From: Mycobacterium aquaticum
GTDB taxonomy: Bacteria; Actinomycetota; Actinomycetes; Mycobacteriales; Mycobacteriaceae
Length of the DNA: 64,000 nt
Assembly: GCF_002086485.1 (NCBI RefSeq)
Contig: NZ_MVHF01000026.1
Coordinates: 1 to 64,000, forward strand
Direction of reading: 5' to 3'
Shown here: piece by piece, positions 37,907 to 47,531 of the stretch
Numbering within the stretch: position 1 is the first letter of the stretch
How the letters are laid out: each line of letters begins with the position of its first letter
Notes under the pieces: generated by a model
What the model was told of the DNA's origin: nothing
Databases searched by the model: none
Seen by the model: only the letters and a program-made list of their open reading frames with translations
Translations under genes and position numbers: made by a program

Positions 37907-39630
37907 GAATTGTCGCGCAGCTTCTCAATCCTGTTCTGCAACAACTCAGTTCGGTGTGCATTGCCCTCCAGGCTGATGTACCGCTCGCCGTAGAGCGCCA
38001 GCAGGACGTCGTCCAGGCGGCGCACCGCACCCGGCGGGAACCGGTATCCCATGGCGTCGTTGACCTTGTCGGCGTCCACCGAGTCGAGCAACCCGCTCAG
38101 CGCGTCCAATGACGTGATGCCGAGTTCCAGCAACAGTCCGGAGATCCAGCCGTAGTGGTCGGTGCGCGACCATCCCGCGTCGGCGTAGCGATTACCCAGA
38201 TACGTCGCCAGCACGGGCGTGGCGATGCGCGAATCCGTCGACCAATCGGATTCCTCGTCGGTGATCGTCGTGCGCAGCCGCTGGCGGATCGCGGTGAACT
38301 CCCGATCGGCCAGCTCGAGCAGGCCCGCCGCGAGCGTGAAGCGGCGGTCGAGATCGGCGCCGTGTTCGGCGGGAATGGAACCCTTGTAGCGGACGTCGTG
38401 CTCGAACTCGGCCCATGCGTGCTGCAGCACCGTGCGCACCTGGATGGAGGCCGGCTGCTTCTCGCCCTCGACGCCGACCAGCAGGTGTCGGCTGGCATAG
38501 CCCCAGCGACCTTTGCGCGCGGTCTGCAGGCCGATGTCCTGGTCGTCGAGGAGCCGCATCTCCGTGGCCAGCAGATGGGCCACCGTGTCGACGTCCTCGC
38601 GCAGGTAGGTGATGACCCGCAACCCGACTTGATCGGTGATCTCCACCAGCGGGTCGGTGTAGAGCCGACGCCCCTCGACGGTCCGGTCGACCTTGGCGGC
38701 GAACGACTCGACGCTCTTGGTGCGTGCCGTGATGCTCAGGTAGTTGATGCCCGCGTCGTCGAGCAGCCCCTTCACCAGGGCGAAGTAGTGGTCGGTCGCG
38801 GCGACCAGGGCAGGCCGTCGTTCGCGGTACTCAGCGACTGCGTTCTGGGCGGTCAGCGCGGGTGGTGGCGCCGGTTGCTCGGCGGGCTGCTTGCGGGGGC
38901 GGGGCAGCCTGTCGGCGGGCAGTGACGGGGTGACGATGTAGCCGGAGGCGACGTCACCGTAGATCGTCACGTCCTCCGGCCGGTGGTACCAGTACAACCC
39001 GATGTAGGCGCAGATCAAGGCGTCGACGGGGTCTTCGTCGCGGTCCAGCTGACCGGGCCGCGTCGCCGCTTCGACCCGTTTGCGCAGCTCGACCCAGCTG
39101 ACGCTGCGGTTTGCCCGCAGCCGCGGAGTCGCCTTGTCGAGCTCCTCGACGTGGGTCATCAGTTTGAGCAGCTCGCGTTGGCGATCCTCGAACGAGCCGC
39201 GCTTGTACTTCAGCGTCTTGTCGAGCCCGAACAGGACGACGGCCGCAGGGTGCGGGTACACCTCGATCGCGCGTCGGTGCGACGATGACGCGGGGTCTAT
39301 GTTCAGGTCGAGCGCTGATGCGATCCGTGCCGCGCGCGGATGCTTGAACTCGGGCCGCTCGGTGAACGCAGGGCGCGCGCCGGCGTCGAACCGCTGGAAG
39401 TCCCGGTTGAGCTCCCGTTCGCACGGCCGGTAACCTTCGGCGTTCTTGACGATGAGCGGTGCGTCGATGGCCACCAGGCAGTCGTCCTTGACGTACGGCT
39501 TGATGGTTGCTGCGATGCTGTCGTCGTCCTGGGCCACGCCGACGTGGAGAACGCGCCCGTCGGCGTCGATCGCCGCGACACCGGTCTGATTCTTCTCGCC
39601 CCAGGCGAGGTCGAGCCCGACGAAGTGCAT
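37903..39630 (-). CDS. relZ: RelZ-type fusion: DUF429 (RNase HII-like) domain plus (p)ppGpp synthetase domain
   Basis: This 575-residue protein has two domains. Residues 1-215 form a DUF429/RNase H-like nuclease domain with GLDLAWG (5-11) and DEDPVDALICAY (198-209) as the acidic active-site segments. After a Pro-rich linker (about 240-260), residues 265-575 form a RelA/SpoT synthetase domain with TARTKS (301-306), DQVGLRVITYL (333-343) and SIQVRTVLQHAWAEFEHD (395-412). M. smegmatis has exactly such a dual enzyme (MS_RHII-RSD, RelZ), which makes pGpp/ppGpp and removes R-loops. The Glu usual in ExQxRT is Ser395 here. No hydrolase (HD) domain is present. It is divergent from purB, 50 bp apart, which is notable because purines are its substrates. 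Confidence 0.9.
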   Translation of the reverse strand: MHFVGLDLAWGEKNQTGVAAIDADGRVLHVGVAQDDDSIAATIKPYVKDDCLVAIDAPLIVKNAEGYRPCERELNRDFQRFDAGARPAFTERPEFKHPRAARIASALDLNIDPASSSHRRAIEVYPHPAAVVLFGLDKTLKYKRGSFEDRQRELLKLMTHVEELDKATPRLRANRSVSWVELRKRVEAATRPGQLDRDEDPVDALICAYIGLYWYHRPEDVTIYGDVASGYIVTPSLPADRLPRPRKQPAEQPAPPPALTAQNAVAEYRERRPALVAATDHYFALVKGLLDDAGINYLSITARTKSVESFAAKVDRTVEGRRLYTDPLVEITDQVGLRVITYLREDVDTVAHLLATEMRLLDDQDIGLQTARKGRWGYASRHLLVGVEGEKQPASIQVRTVLQHAWAEFEHDVRYKGSIPAEHGADLDRRFTLAAGLLELADREFTAIRQRLRTTITDEESDWSTDSRIATPVLATYLGNRYADAGWSRTDHYGWISGLLLELGITSLDALSGLLDSVDADKVNDAMGYRFPPGAVRRLDDVLLALYGERYISLEGNAHRTELLQNRIEKLRDNS

Positions 39631-39666
39631 CCGTCCACTGTCTCATTGGTGTGCCCGGCTGGCCCG

Positions 39667-39672
39667 TAAGCT
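39667..39672 (+). promoter_or_regulatory. -10 hexamer TAAGCT of purB
   Basis: The hexamer ends 8 nt before the purB GTG, the same layout as purD. Confidence 0.55.
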
Positions 39673-39680
39673 GTGTGTTC

Positions 39681-41099
39681 GTGACGATTCCGAATGTTCT
39701 GGCCAACCGCTACGCCAGCGAGGAGATGGTCGCGATCTGGTCGCCAGAGGCCAAGATCGTCGCGGAGCGCCGGCTGTGGGTGGCTGTGCTGCGCGCCCAG
39801 GCCGAGCTGGGCGTCGAAGTGCCCGAGGGCGTGATCGACGACTACGAACGCGTGCTGGACAACGTCGACCTGGCCTCCATCGCCGCCCGGGAACGGGTCA
39901 CCCGTCACGATGTGAAGGCCCGCATCGAAGAGTTCAACGCGCTCGCCGGTCACGAGCACGTGCACAAGGGCATGACCAGCCGCGACCTCACCGAGAACGT
40001 CGAGCAGCTGCAGATCCGCAGCTCTTTGGAGCTGGTGTTCGCCCATGGTGTGGCGGTGGTGGCCCGGCTGGCCGAGCGTGCTGTGGTGTACCGCGACCTG
40101 GTGATGGCCGGGCGCAGCCACAACGTCGCCGCACAGGCCACGACGCTGGGCAAGCGGTTCGCATCGGCGGCCGAAGAGACCCTGCTCGCGTTGACCCGCG
40201 TCCGCGAGCTGATCGACCGGTACCCACTGCGGGGCATCAAGGGGCCGATGGGCACCGCGCAGGACATGCTCGACCTGTTCGACGGCGACACCGGCAAGCT
40301 GGCCGAGCTGGAACGCCGGGTTGCCGAATTCCTGGGATTCACCGACGTTTTCACCAGTGTCGGGCAGGTGTATCCGCGCTCGCTCGATCACGATGTGGTG
40401 TCCGCGCTGGTGCAGCTGGGCGCCGGTCCGTCGTCGATGGCGCACACCATCCGGCTGATGGCCGGGCATGAACTGGTGACCGAGGGCTTCGCGCCGGGCC
40501 AGGTCGGATCCTCGGCCATGCCGCACAAGATGAACACCCGCTCCTGCGAGCGGGTCAACGGCCTGCAGGTGGTGCTGCGGGGTTACGCCTCGATGGCTGC
40601 GGAACTGGCCGGGGCGCAATGGAACGAGGGCGACGTGTTCTGTTCGGTGGTGCGCCGCGTCGCGCTGCCCGACGCGTTCTTCGCCATCGACGGACAGACC
40701 GAGACCTTCCTGACGGTGCTCGACGAATTCGGCGCCTACCCGGCGGTGATCCAGCGGGAATTGGACCGCTACCTGCCGTTCCTGGCCACCACCCGCATCC
40801 TGATCGCCGCCGTCCGCGCAGGCGTCGGCCGCGAAGCCGCCCACGAGGTGATCAAGGAACACGCGGTCGCTGTGGCGCTCGCCATGCGCGAGCAGGGCAA
40901 GGAACCCGACCTGCTGGACAGGCTGGCCGCCGACCCGCGCCTGCCGCTGGACCGGGTCGCCCTGGAGACGGCCCTGGCCGACCGGCAGGCGTTCACGGGC
41001 GCCGCGGGCGCGCAGGTCGACGGAGTGGTCGCCGCCGTCGACGAACTGGTCAGCCGCTACCCCGAGGCAGCCAAGTACACCTCGGGTGCCATCTTGTGA
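39681..41099 (+). CDS. purB: PurB, adenylosuccinate lyase
   Basis: This is a 472-residue fumarase/aspartase-superfamily lyase. It cleaves SAICAR to AICAR and adenylosuccinate to AMP. The signature GSSAMPHKMNTRSCERV near residue 275 contains the mobile catalytic Ser, and HKGMTSRDL (about 95-103) and RSHNVAAQATTLGKR carry the His residues of the active site. The GTG at 39681 gives the expected length. Its TGA overlaps the cyp126 GTG. Confidence 0.97.
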   Translation: MTIPNVLANRYASEEMVAIWSPEAKIVAERRLWVAVLRAQAELGVEVPEGVIDDYERVLDNVDLASIAARERVTRHDVKARIEEFNALAGHEHVHKGMTSRDLTENVEQLQIRSSLELVFAHGVAVVARLAERAVVYRDLVMAGRSHNVAAQATTLGKRFASAAEETLLALTRVRELIDRYPLRGIKGPMGTAQDMLDLFDGDTGKLAELERRVAEFLGFTDVFTSVGQVYPRSLDHDVVSALVQLGAGPSSMAHTIRLMAGHELVTEGFAPGQVGSSAMPHKMNTRSCERVNGLQVVLRGYASMAAELAGAQWNEGDVFCSVVRRVALPDAFFAIDGQTETFLTVLDEFGAYPAVIQRELDRYLPFLATTRILIAAVRAGVGREAAHEVIKEHAVAVALAMREQGKEPDLLDRLAADPRLPLDRVALETALADRQAFTGAAGAQVDGVVAAVDELVSRYPEAAKYTSGAIL

Positions 41100-42316
41100 C
41101 ATTGGCAGATCTGACCGATCTGGACAATTTCGCTCATGGGTTTCCCCATGAGTTGTTCGCCGAACACCGGCGGGTGGCGCCGGTGTACTGGCACCCGCCG
41201 ACGGAACACACGCCCGACGGTGAGGGGTTCTGGTCGGTGGCTACCCACGCGGAAACCCTTGCGGTGCTGCGGGATCCGTCGACATTCTCATCGGTGACCG
41301 GGGGCTCGCGGCCGTTCGGCGGCACCCTGCTGCAGGATCTGTCCATTGCGGGCCAGGTGCTCAACATGATGGACGACCCGCGGCACGCGGAGATCCGCAG
41401 GCTGGTGAGCTCAGGGCTGACACCCCGGATGATCCGGCGCGTCGAGGATGATCTGCGGACGCGGGCGCGCGGGCTGCTGGATTCCGTCTCACCAGGCGAG
41501 CGGTTCGACTTCGTGGTCGACGTGGCAGCGGAACTGCCCATGCAGATGATCTGCATCCTGCTGGGAGTGCCTGATTCTGAACGGCATTGGCTCTTCGAGG
41601 CCATCGAGCCGCAGTTCGACTTCGGCTCGGCGCGGACGGCGTCGGTAGGGCAGTTGTCGGCCGAGGAGGCCGGCACCCGGATGTACACCTACGGGCAGGA
41701 ACTCATCGCCGCCAAGCGGGCACATCCCACCGATGACATGTTGTCGGTAGTGGCCAACGCCTCACTGGCGGACGCGCTGACCCCGTTGTCCGACATGGAG
41801 CTGTATCTGTTCTTCAGCCTGCTGTTCAGCGCGGGCGCCGAGACCACGCGCAACGCGGTTGCGGGTGGTCTGTTGGCGTTGATCGAGCATCCGGATCAAC
41901 TGCAGTTGTTGCGTTCAGATCCGGCGCTGCTGCCCACCGCGATCGAAGAGATGGTGCGTTGGACCTCGCCGTCACCCTCGAAGCGCCGCACCGCGACCCG
42001 TTCGGTGTCCCTCGGAGGCTGCGATATCGAGGCCGGGCAGAAGGTCCAGGTGTGGGAAGGCTCGGCCAACCGCGACCAATCGGTGTTCGCCGACGCGGAC
42101 ATCTTCGACATCACGCGTAAACCGAACCCACACTTGGGGTTCGGGTACGGCGTTCACTACTGCCTCGGCGCCAATCTGGCCCGGTTGGAGCTGCGCGTGC
42201 TGTTCGAAGAACTGCTTGAGCGGTTCTCGTCGGCCCGCCTGGTCCAGCCCGTCGAATGGACCCGCAGCAACCGGCACACCGGCATCCGGCACTTGGTGGT
42301 GGAGCTCGCGGCGTGA
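41096..42316 (+). CDS. cyp126: Cytochrome P450 CYP126
   Basis: This 406-residue P450 has an I helix with LLFSAGAETTRNAV, the ExxR in IEEMVRWT and the heme loop FGYGVHYCLGANLAR. Position between purB and purC and sequence match Rv0778 cyp126, whose physiological substrate is unknown. The GTG at 41096 overlaps the purB stop, so it is co-transcribed with purB, an unusual pairing. It ends with GTGA overlapping the next gene. Confidence 0.92.
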   Translation: MTLADLTDLDNFAHGFPHELFAEHRRVAPVYWHPPTEHTPDGEGFWSVATHAETLAVLRDPSTFSSVTGGSRPFGGTLLQDLSIAGQVLNMMDDPRHAEIRRLVSSGLTPRMIRRVEDDLRTRARGLLDSVSPGERFDFVVDVAAELPMQMICILLGVPDSERHWLFEAIEPQFDFGSARTASVGQLSAEEAGTRMYTYGQELIAAKRAHPTDDMLSVVANASLADALTPLSDMELYLFFSLLFSAGAETTRNAVAGGLLALIEHPDQLQLLRSDPALLPTAIEEMVRWTSPSPSKRRTATRSVSLGGCDIEAGQKVQVWEGSANRDQSVFADADIFDITRKPNPHLGFGYGVHYCLGANLARLELRVLFEELLERFSSARLVQPVEWTRSNRHTGIRHLVVELAA

Positions 42317-43227
42317 AACCCGAGATGTTCGCGGGGGTCATGGCGACCGGCATCGTGTCGATCTCCGCCGCGGACCACGGTTTCGGCATCATCAGTGTGC
42401 CGTTGGCGGCCCTGGCCACCGTCGGGCTTCCAGTGTTGATGTATCTGGCTGCCGCGCGATGGCGGACGTTCGATCTCCACGACATCGACACGGTGGTCGG
42501 CTTTTTCACGTATGTGGCGGCGTGTGGAGTGCTGGCCTCGCGGTTCGCCGACCACTCCGTGGTGCTGTGGGGACTCGGGGCGACGGGCCTTGCCGGCTGG
42601 TTGTCGCTCGTTCCGATGCTGCTGAAGCGGATGTGGCGGCTGGGCCCGATTGGGCTGCGGGACCGGGCGCGCGGCACCTGGGAACTCGCCAGCGTCGCGA
42701 CGTCCGGACTGGCCATCATCTTTGTGGCCGAGGGAATCATGTTCTGGGCGCTCATATTCTGGGGCTGTGCGCTGGTCGCGTACTGCGTGATGACACTGCT
42801 CATCGCGTGGCGGGCGTTGGGGGAACCGACAGCTCGGCGCAACGTCCCACCCGATCACTGGATCCTGATGGGTGCCGTCGCCATCGCCACGTTGGCCGGC
42901 GTGCACATTCATGCCGCGCTGCATCCGGGCCCGCTCGCCGATGCCGTGCGGATTGTCACCGTCGTGACCCTCGCCGTCGCCACGGTGCAGATCGTGCCGC
43001 TGGCCATCACCAGCTGGCGTCAGATGCTCGACTGGCCCGCGGTGTTCCCACTCGGCATGTACTCGGCGGCCACCTTCGCGATGATGCTCGAAACCGGTTG
43101 GCAGCCACTGACCATCGTCTCGCTGGTGTTCTTCTGGATCGCCCTCGCGGCGTGGCTGGCGGTCGCGGTCATCGTGATTCGTCGGCTGATTCGCCTAACC
43201 TCGGAGCATGGACTCAGGCCAGAATGA
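42313..43227 (+). CDS. Tellurite resistance/C4-dicarboxylate transporter (TDT/SLAC1) family protein
   Basis: This 304-residue membrane protein has about nine to ten predicted helices and the family start PEMFAGVMATGIVSI. TDT proteins transport dicarboxylates, sulfite or anions; TehA confers tellurite resistance. The GTG at 42313 overlaps the cyp126 stop. It is not present between cyp126 and purC in M. tuberculosis as I recall. The 3' end overlaps the DUF1707 gene by 20 nt. Confidence 0.85.
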   Translation: MKPEMFAGVMATGIVSISAADHGFGIISVPLAALATVGLPVLMYLAAARWRTFDLHDIDTVVGFFTYVAACGVLASRFADHSVVLWGLGATGLAGWLSLVPMLLKRMWRLGPIGLRDRARGTWELASVATSGLAIIFVAEGIMFWALIFWGCALVAYCVMTLLIAWRALGEPTARRNVPPDHWILMGAVAIATLAGVHIHAALHPGPLADAVRIVTVVTLAVATVQIVPLAITSWRQMLDWPAVFPLGMYSAATFAMMLETGWQPLTIVSLVFFWIALAAWLAVAVIVIRRLIRLTSEHGLRPE

Positions 43228-43789
43228 CCATCTCCGCGTCTCCGACGCCGAGCGGGCCAAGGTAGGCCAACTGCTGGAGCGCGCGGTCAGTGAAGGCATG
43301 CTCACGCTCGACGAATTCACCGAGCGCTACGACGCCGCGCTGGCCGCGCGCACTCGCGGCGAACTGCGGGTCGTGCTCGCCGACCTGCCGATGGCGGTGA
43401 CCGCGGCACCGCGCCCGGCCCCGGAGGAGCTGCGGGGCCGCATGTCGTCGATCGTGCGGCGCGGGCAGTGGACTGTGGCCCCGGTGCTGCAACTCAACAC
43501 TCGGATGTGTAGCACCACGCTCGACTTCACCTCGGCAGTGTTGCCCGGCTCGCTGGTGGAGATCGTCATCGACGATTACTGCAGTTCGACCGAACTGATC
43601 GTGCCTCCCAACGCGACAGCCGACCTCAACGGTGTCGACGCCGTCGCGGGCAGCGCGACGGTCAAGGTGCGCACCAGCCCGCCATCGCAGCAGCTGCATC
43701 TCATCGTGCGTGGCCGAGTCCGGATGGGGTCGGTCACCGTGCGCCATCCGTTCGGGAGCTGGCTGCGACGGCTGCACGGGTCTCGATAG
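43208..43789 (+). CDS. DUF1707 (SHOCT-like) domain protein
   Basis: This 193-residue protein has the N-terminal DUF1707 motif RVSDAERAKVGQLLERAVSEGMLTLDEFTERYDAALAARTRGEL-DL (residues 10-60), a domain found in many actinobacterial envelope proteins. The C-terminal beta-rich part (SLVEIVIDDYCSSTELIVPPNATADLNGVDA) resembles cell-wall-active or DUF2154-like domains. There is no membrane helix. Function unknown. It overlaps the transporter gene and is probably co-transcribed with it. Confidence 0.82.
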   Translation: MDSGQNDHLRVSDAERAKVGQLLERAVSEGMLTLDEFTERYDAALAARTRGELRVVLADLPMAVTAAPRPAPEELRGRMSSIVRRGQWTVAPVLQLNTRMCSTTLDFTSAVLPGSLVEIVIDDYCSSTELIVPPNATADLNGVDAVAGSATVKVRTSPPSQQLHLIVRGRVRMGSVTVRHPFGSWLRRLHGSR

Positions 43790-43830
43790 CGAACCGGATC
43801 TCATCGAGCACCCGGTGCGGATACTCGAAT

Positions 43831-44454
43831 TCACTCGAGGCGGCGCAGCCGCATGCCCGCCGAGCGCAGCTCGAGAGCGGCCAGGCCGCGAATAGCGCTT
43901 GGTTCTTCGCGACGCCAGGCACCCACGGGGTCGTCGGACACCGCGGTCAGCTTGGCCAGCGGCCGGTTGGCGAGGGCGCGCAGTGCCAGCAGTTGCTCGC
44001 CAGCGGCGGTCGAGGCCAACGTGATGGCCGTCCACTTGCGCCGGAAGAATCGCACGCGCAGATACAGCCACGGCATCGCGACGAACAGGATGGGCGCGGC
44101 GGCCACGGCCAGCGCCAACACCCAGGCCAGCCAACTGGCTGTGGAGTCGAGGCTGCTGCCTGCTCCGGCGATGTCCAGCGCCGCCTCGCTGGCTGCCCGC
44201 AGTGGCTTGCTGAGGGTGTCGCCGACCAGCGGTATGTGGTGGGCGCTGTCGCCGGCCGAGTCGAGATTGTCGGCCACGCCGTTGGCGCCGTCGTGCACTT
44301 GGCGGCCCACCGTCGCGATGGTTGCGATGGCCGAATGCACGGCGATACCGACCAGCACCCACACCGTTATCCACGCCAGCACCGCGACGTCGCTGAACAG
44401 CTGAGCCAGCAATCGGCCGGGTCTGTGGGCGTACGGCAGGTACCGCGATCTCAT
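43831..44454 (-). CDS. Conserved transmembrane protein (Rv0779c-type)
   Basis: This 207-residue protein has two transmembrane helices (VAVLAWITVWVLVGIAVHSAIA near residue 22 and WLAWVLALAVAAAPILFVAMPWLYL near residue 110) flanking a roughly 60-residue external loop, then a basic cytoplasmic tail. It corresponds to Rv0779c by position and topology. Function unknown. I chose the ATG at 44454, since the longer frame covers the purC start region. Confidence 0.8.
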   Translation of the reverse strand: MRSRYLPYAHRPGRLLAQLFSDVAVLAWITVWVLVGIAVHSAIATIATVGRQVHDGANGVADNLDSAGDSAHHIPLVGDTLSKPLRAASEAALDIAGAGSSLDSTASWLAWVLALAVAAAPILFVAMPWLYLRVRFFRRKWTAITLASTAAGEQLLALRALANRPLAKLTAVSDDPVGAWRREEPSAIRGLAALELRSAGMRLRRLE

Positions 44455-44472
44455 GGCTCCGATCCCAACACA

Positions 44473-44478
44473 TAGGCT
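44473..44478 (+). promoter_or_regulatory. -10 hexamer TAGGCT of purC
   Basis: The hexamer ends 6 nt before the purC ATG, predicting a leaderless transcript. Confidence 0.55.
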
Positions 44479-44484
44479 GACCGG

Positions 44485-45372
44485 ATGCGTCCCGCTCTGT
44501 CCGAGTACCAGCACCTGGCCAGCGGCAAGGTCCGCGAGCTGTACCGCATCGACGAGAACCACCTGCTGTTCGTGGCGTCCGACCGGATCTCTGCCTACGA
44601 CCACATCCTCGACTCGCAGATCCCCGACAAGGGGCGGATCCTCACGGCGATGAGCGTGTTCTTCTTCGACCACGTCGAGGCGCCCAACCACCTCGCGGGT
44701 CCGCCGGACGATCCCCGCATCCCCGAGGAGGTGCTGGGCCGTGCGCTGGTGGTGCGCCAGCTCAAGATGTTGCCGGTCGAGTGCGTAGCGCGGGGCTACC
44801 TGACCGGCTCAGGCCTGATCGACTATCAGAAGACCGGCGCGGTGTGCGGTATCCCGCTGCCGCCCGGGTTGGGGGAGGCCAGCAAGTTCGAAGAGCCGTT
44901 GTTCACCCCGGCCACCAAGGCCGAATTGGGCGAGCACGACGAGAACATCTCGTTCGCCAAGGTGATCGACGTGGTGGGCCCGGTGTTGGCCAACCAGCTG
45001 AAGGCGCGCACCCTGCAGACCTACCTGCAGGGGGCCGACCATGCGTTGACTAAGGGCATCATCATCGCCGACACCAAGTTCGAGTTCGGTGTGGACGAGA
45101 ACGGCGATGTGGTGCTGGCCGACGAGGTCTTCACGCCGGATTCGTCGCGGTACTGGCGGGCGGATTCCTATCGGCAAGGCGTGGTGCAGGACAGCTTCGA
45201 CAAGCAGTTCGTGCGTAACTGGCTGACCGGGCCGGAGTCGGGCTGGGACCGCCACGGCGAGGCCCCGCCACCGCCGCTGCCCGATGAGATCGTGGCGGCG
45301 ACCAGGGACCGCTACATCGAGGCGTACGAACGTATTTCGGGGCTGCGCTTCGCAGATTGGATCGGCGCATGA
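44485..45372 (+). CDS. purC: PurC, SAICAR synthetase
   Basis: This 295-residue enzyme joins CAIR and aspartate with ATP. It shows GKVRELYRIDENHLLFVASDRISAYD at the start, the ATP-binding LPVECVARGYLTGSG and the late signature LADEVFTPDSSRYW. The ATG at 44485 lies just after its -10 element. The TGA overlaps the ptrB ATG, so the protease gene is co-translated. Confidence 0.97.
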   Translation: MRPALSEYQHLASGKVRELYRIDENHLLFVASDRISAYDHILDSQIPDKGRILTAMSVFFFDHVEAPNHLAGPPDDPRIPEEVLGRALVVRQLKMLPVECVARGYLTGSGLIDYQKTGAVCGIPLPPGLGEASKFEEPLFTPATKAELGEHDENISFAKVIDVVGPVLANQLKARTLQTYLQGADHALTKGIIIADTKFEFGVDENGDVVLADEVFTPDSSRYWRADSYRQGVVQDSFDKQFVRNWLTGPESGWDRHGEAPPPPLPDEIVAATRDRYIEAYERISGLRFADWIGA

Positions 45373-47531
45373 GTGAGCCGGTGACCCCGCCGATCGCCAA
45401 GCGTGGCAACCATCGCCGCGAGCACCACGGTGATGTGTTCATCGACCCGTACGAGTGGCTGCGCGACAAGGACGATCCCGAGGTGATCGCCCATCTCGAA
45501 GCCGAGAACGCGTTCACCACGTGTGCGACGGAGTATCTGGAGCCGTTGCGGCAGAAGATCTTCGACGAGATCAAGGCCCGCACCAAGGAGACCGATCTTT
45601 CGGTCCCGACCCGTCGGGACGACTGGTGGTACTACGCCCGGTCCTTCGAGGGCAAGCAGTATGGCGTGCACTGCCGTTGCCCGGTCACCGATCCCGACGA
45701 CTGGACGCCGCCGGAGTTCGACGAACACACCGACGTTCCGGGCGAGCAGGTGCTGCTCGACGAGAACATCGAAGCCGACGGCCACGACTACTTTGCGCTC
45801 GGAGCGGCCTCGGTCAGCCTGGACGGCAACGTGCTGGCATATTCGGTCGACGTCAAGGGCGACGAGCGGTACACCCTGCGATTCCGGGACCTTCGTACCG
45901 GGCAGGAGTATGACGACACGATCGTCGGCATCGGTTCCGGCGCGACCTGGGCAGCCGACAGCAGGACGATCTACTACACCACCGTCGACGACGCCTGGCG
46001 CCCGGACACGGTGTGGCGGCACCGCCTCGCAGCGGGCCTGCCGGCCGAGAAGGTGTATCACGAGCCCGACGAACGATTCTGGGTCGGCGTCGGACGCAGC
46101 CGCAGCAACAAATACCTGTTCATCGCGGCGGGCAGCGCGGTCACCACGGAGGTCCGTTACGCCGACGCCAACGATCCGCAGGCGCAGTTCGTCCCGGTGT
46201 GGGAGCGGCGGGATCTGGTCGAGTACTCCGTCGAGCATGCCGTCATCGGAGGTGAGGATCGCTTCCTCATCCTGCACAACGACGGCGCCGAGAACTTCAC
46301 GCTCGTCGAGGCACCTGTCGACGACCCCAGTGCTTTTCATCCGCTGATCGCTCACCGCGCCGATGTGCGTCTCGATGCCGTCGACGCCTTCGACGGTTTC
46401 CTGGTGATCAGTTACCGCAGTGAGGCGCTGCCGAAGATTCAGCTGTGGCCCGTGAACGCCAACGGCGGGTATGGGACACCTGAGGAACTGACCTTCGACT
46501 CCGAGTTGACCGCTGCGGGCCTGGGCGGCAACCCCAACTGGTCGGCACCCAAACTGCGGATCGCCGCAACCTCGTTCGTCACCCCGGCCCGGGTCTACGA
46601 CCTGGATCTTGCGACGGGCCAACGGACACTGCTGCGCGAGCAGCCGGTGCTGGGTGGCTACCGGCCGGAAGACTATGTGGAGCGCCGGGATTGGGCGACG
46701 GCACCCGACGGCGCGCGGGTGCCGATTTCGATCATCCATCGCGCGGGCCTGCAATTCCCCGCTCCCACACTGCTCTATGGCTACGGCGCCTACGAATCGT
46801 GTGAGGATCCGCGGTTTTCGATCGCCCGGCTGTCGCTGCTGGACCGCGGCATGGTGTTCGCGATCGCCCACGTGCGCGGCGGTGGTGAGCTCGGCAGGCC
46901 TTGGTACGAGCACGGCAAGCTGCTGGAGAAGATGAACACCTTCACCGACTTCATCGCGGTGGCAAGGCATCTCATCGACACCGACCTGACACGGCCGCAG
47001 AACCTGGTGGCCCTCGGGGGTAGCGCCGGTGGTCTGCTGATGGGTGCGATCGCCAACATGGCGCCGGAGCTGTTCGCCGGCATCCTGGCCCAGGTGCCGT
47101 TCGTCGACGCGCTCACGACCATTCTCGATCCGTCGCTGCCGTTGACCGTCACCGAGTGGGACGAGTGGGGAAATCCGTTGGAGGATCCCGAGGTTTACGC
47201 CTACATGAAGTCCTACACGCCGTACGAGAACGTCGCGGCCCGCGACTACCCGCCGATCCTGGCGATGACCTCACTCAACGACACCAGGGTGTATTACGTC
47301 GAACCGGCGAAATGGGTTGCAGCGCTGCGGCATGTCCAGTCCGATCCGGCGAACGACGCCAACAAGGTGCTGTTGAAGACCGAGATGGTGGCCGGTCACG
47401 GCGGTATCAGCGGACGCTACGAACGCTGGAAGGAGGCGGCCTTCCAGTACGCCTGGCTACTGGCCGCCGCCGATCCCGACAACTACGGCAGCGGCCAGGT
47501 AGACAGCCTCTTCAGCGGTCCGAAGACCTAA
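45369..47531 (+). CDS. ptrB: PtrB, protease II / prolyl oligopeptidase family (S9A)
   Basis: This is a 720-residue cytoplasmic oligopeptidase. The N-terminal beta-propeller (about 70-420) precedes the alpha/beta hydrolase domain, with the catalytic Ser in ALGGSAGGLLMG, the Asp in MTSLNDTRV and the His in VAGHGGISGR. It cleaves short peptides after basic residues. In M. tuberculosis the gene is split (ptrBa/ptrBb, Rv0781-Rv0782), whereas here it is intact. The last 75 nt overlap the convergent DoxX gene. Confidence 0.95.
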   Translation: MSEPVTPPIAKRGNHRREHHGDVFIDPYEWLRDKDDPEVIAHLEAENAFTTCATEYLEPLRQKIFDEIKARTKETDLSVPTRRDDWWYYARSFEGKQYGVHCRCPVTDPDDWTPPEFDEHTDVPGEQVLLDENIEADGHDYFALGAASVSLDGNVLAYSVDVKGDERYTLRFRDLRTGQEYDDTIVGIGSGATWAADSRTIYYTTVDDAWRPDTVWRHRLAAGLPAEKVYHEPDERFWVGVGRSRSNKYLFIAAGSAVTTEVRYADANDPQAQFVPVWERRDLVEYSVEHAVIGGEDRFLILHNDGAENFTLVEAPVDDPSAFHPLIAHRADVRLDAVDAFDGFLVISYRSEALPKIQLWPVNANGGYGTPEELTFDSELTAAGLGGNPNWSAPKLRIAATSFVTPARVYDLDLATGQRTLLREQPVLGGYRPEDYVERRDWATAPDGARVPISIIHRAGLQFPAPTLLYGYGAYESCEDPRFSIARLSLLDRGMVFAIAHVRGGGELGRPWYEHGKLLEKMNTFTDFIAVARHLIDTDLTRPQNLVALGGSAGGLLMGAIANMAPELFAGILAQVPFVDALTTILDPSLPLTVTEWDEWGNPLEDPEVYAYMKSYTPYENVAARDYPPILAMTSLNDTRVYYVEPAKWVAALRHVQSDPANDANKVLLKTEMVAGHGGISGRYERWKEAAFQYAWLLAAADPDNYGSGQVDSLFSGPKT

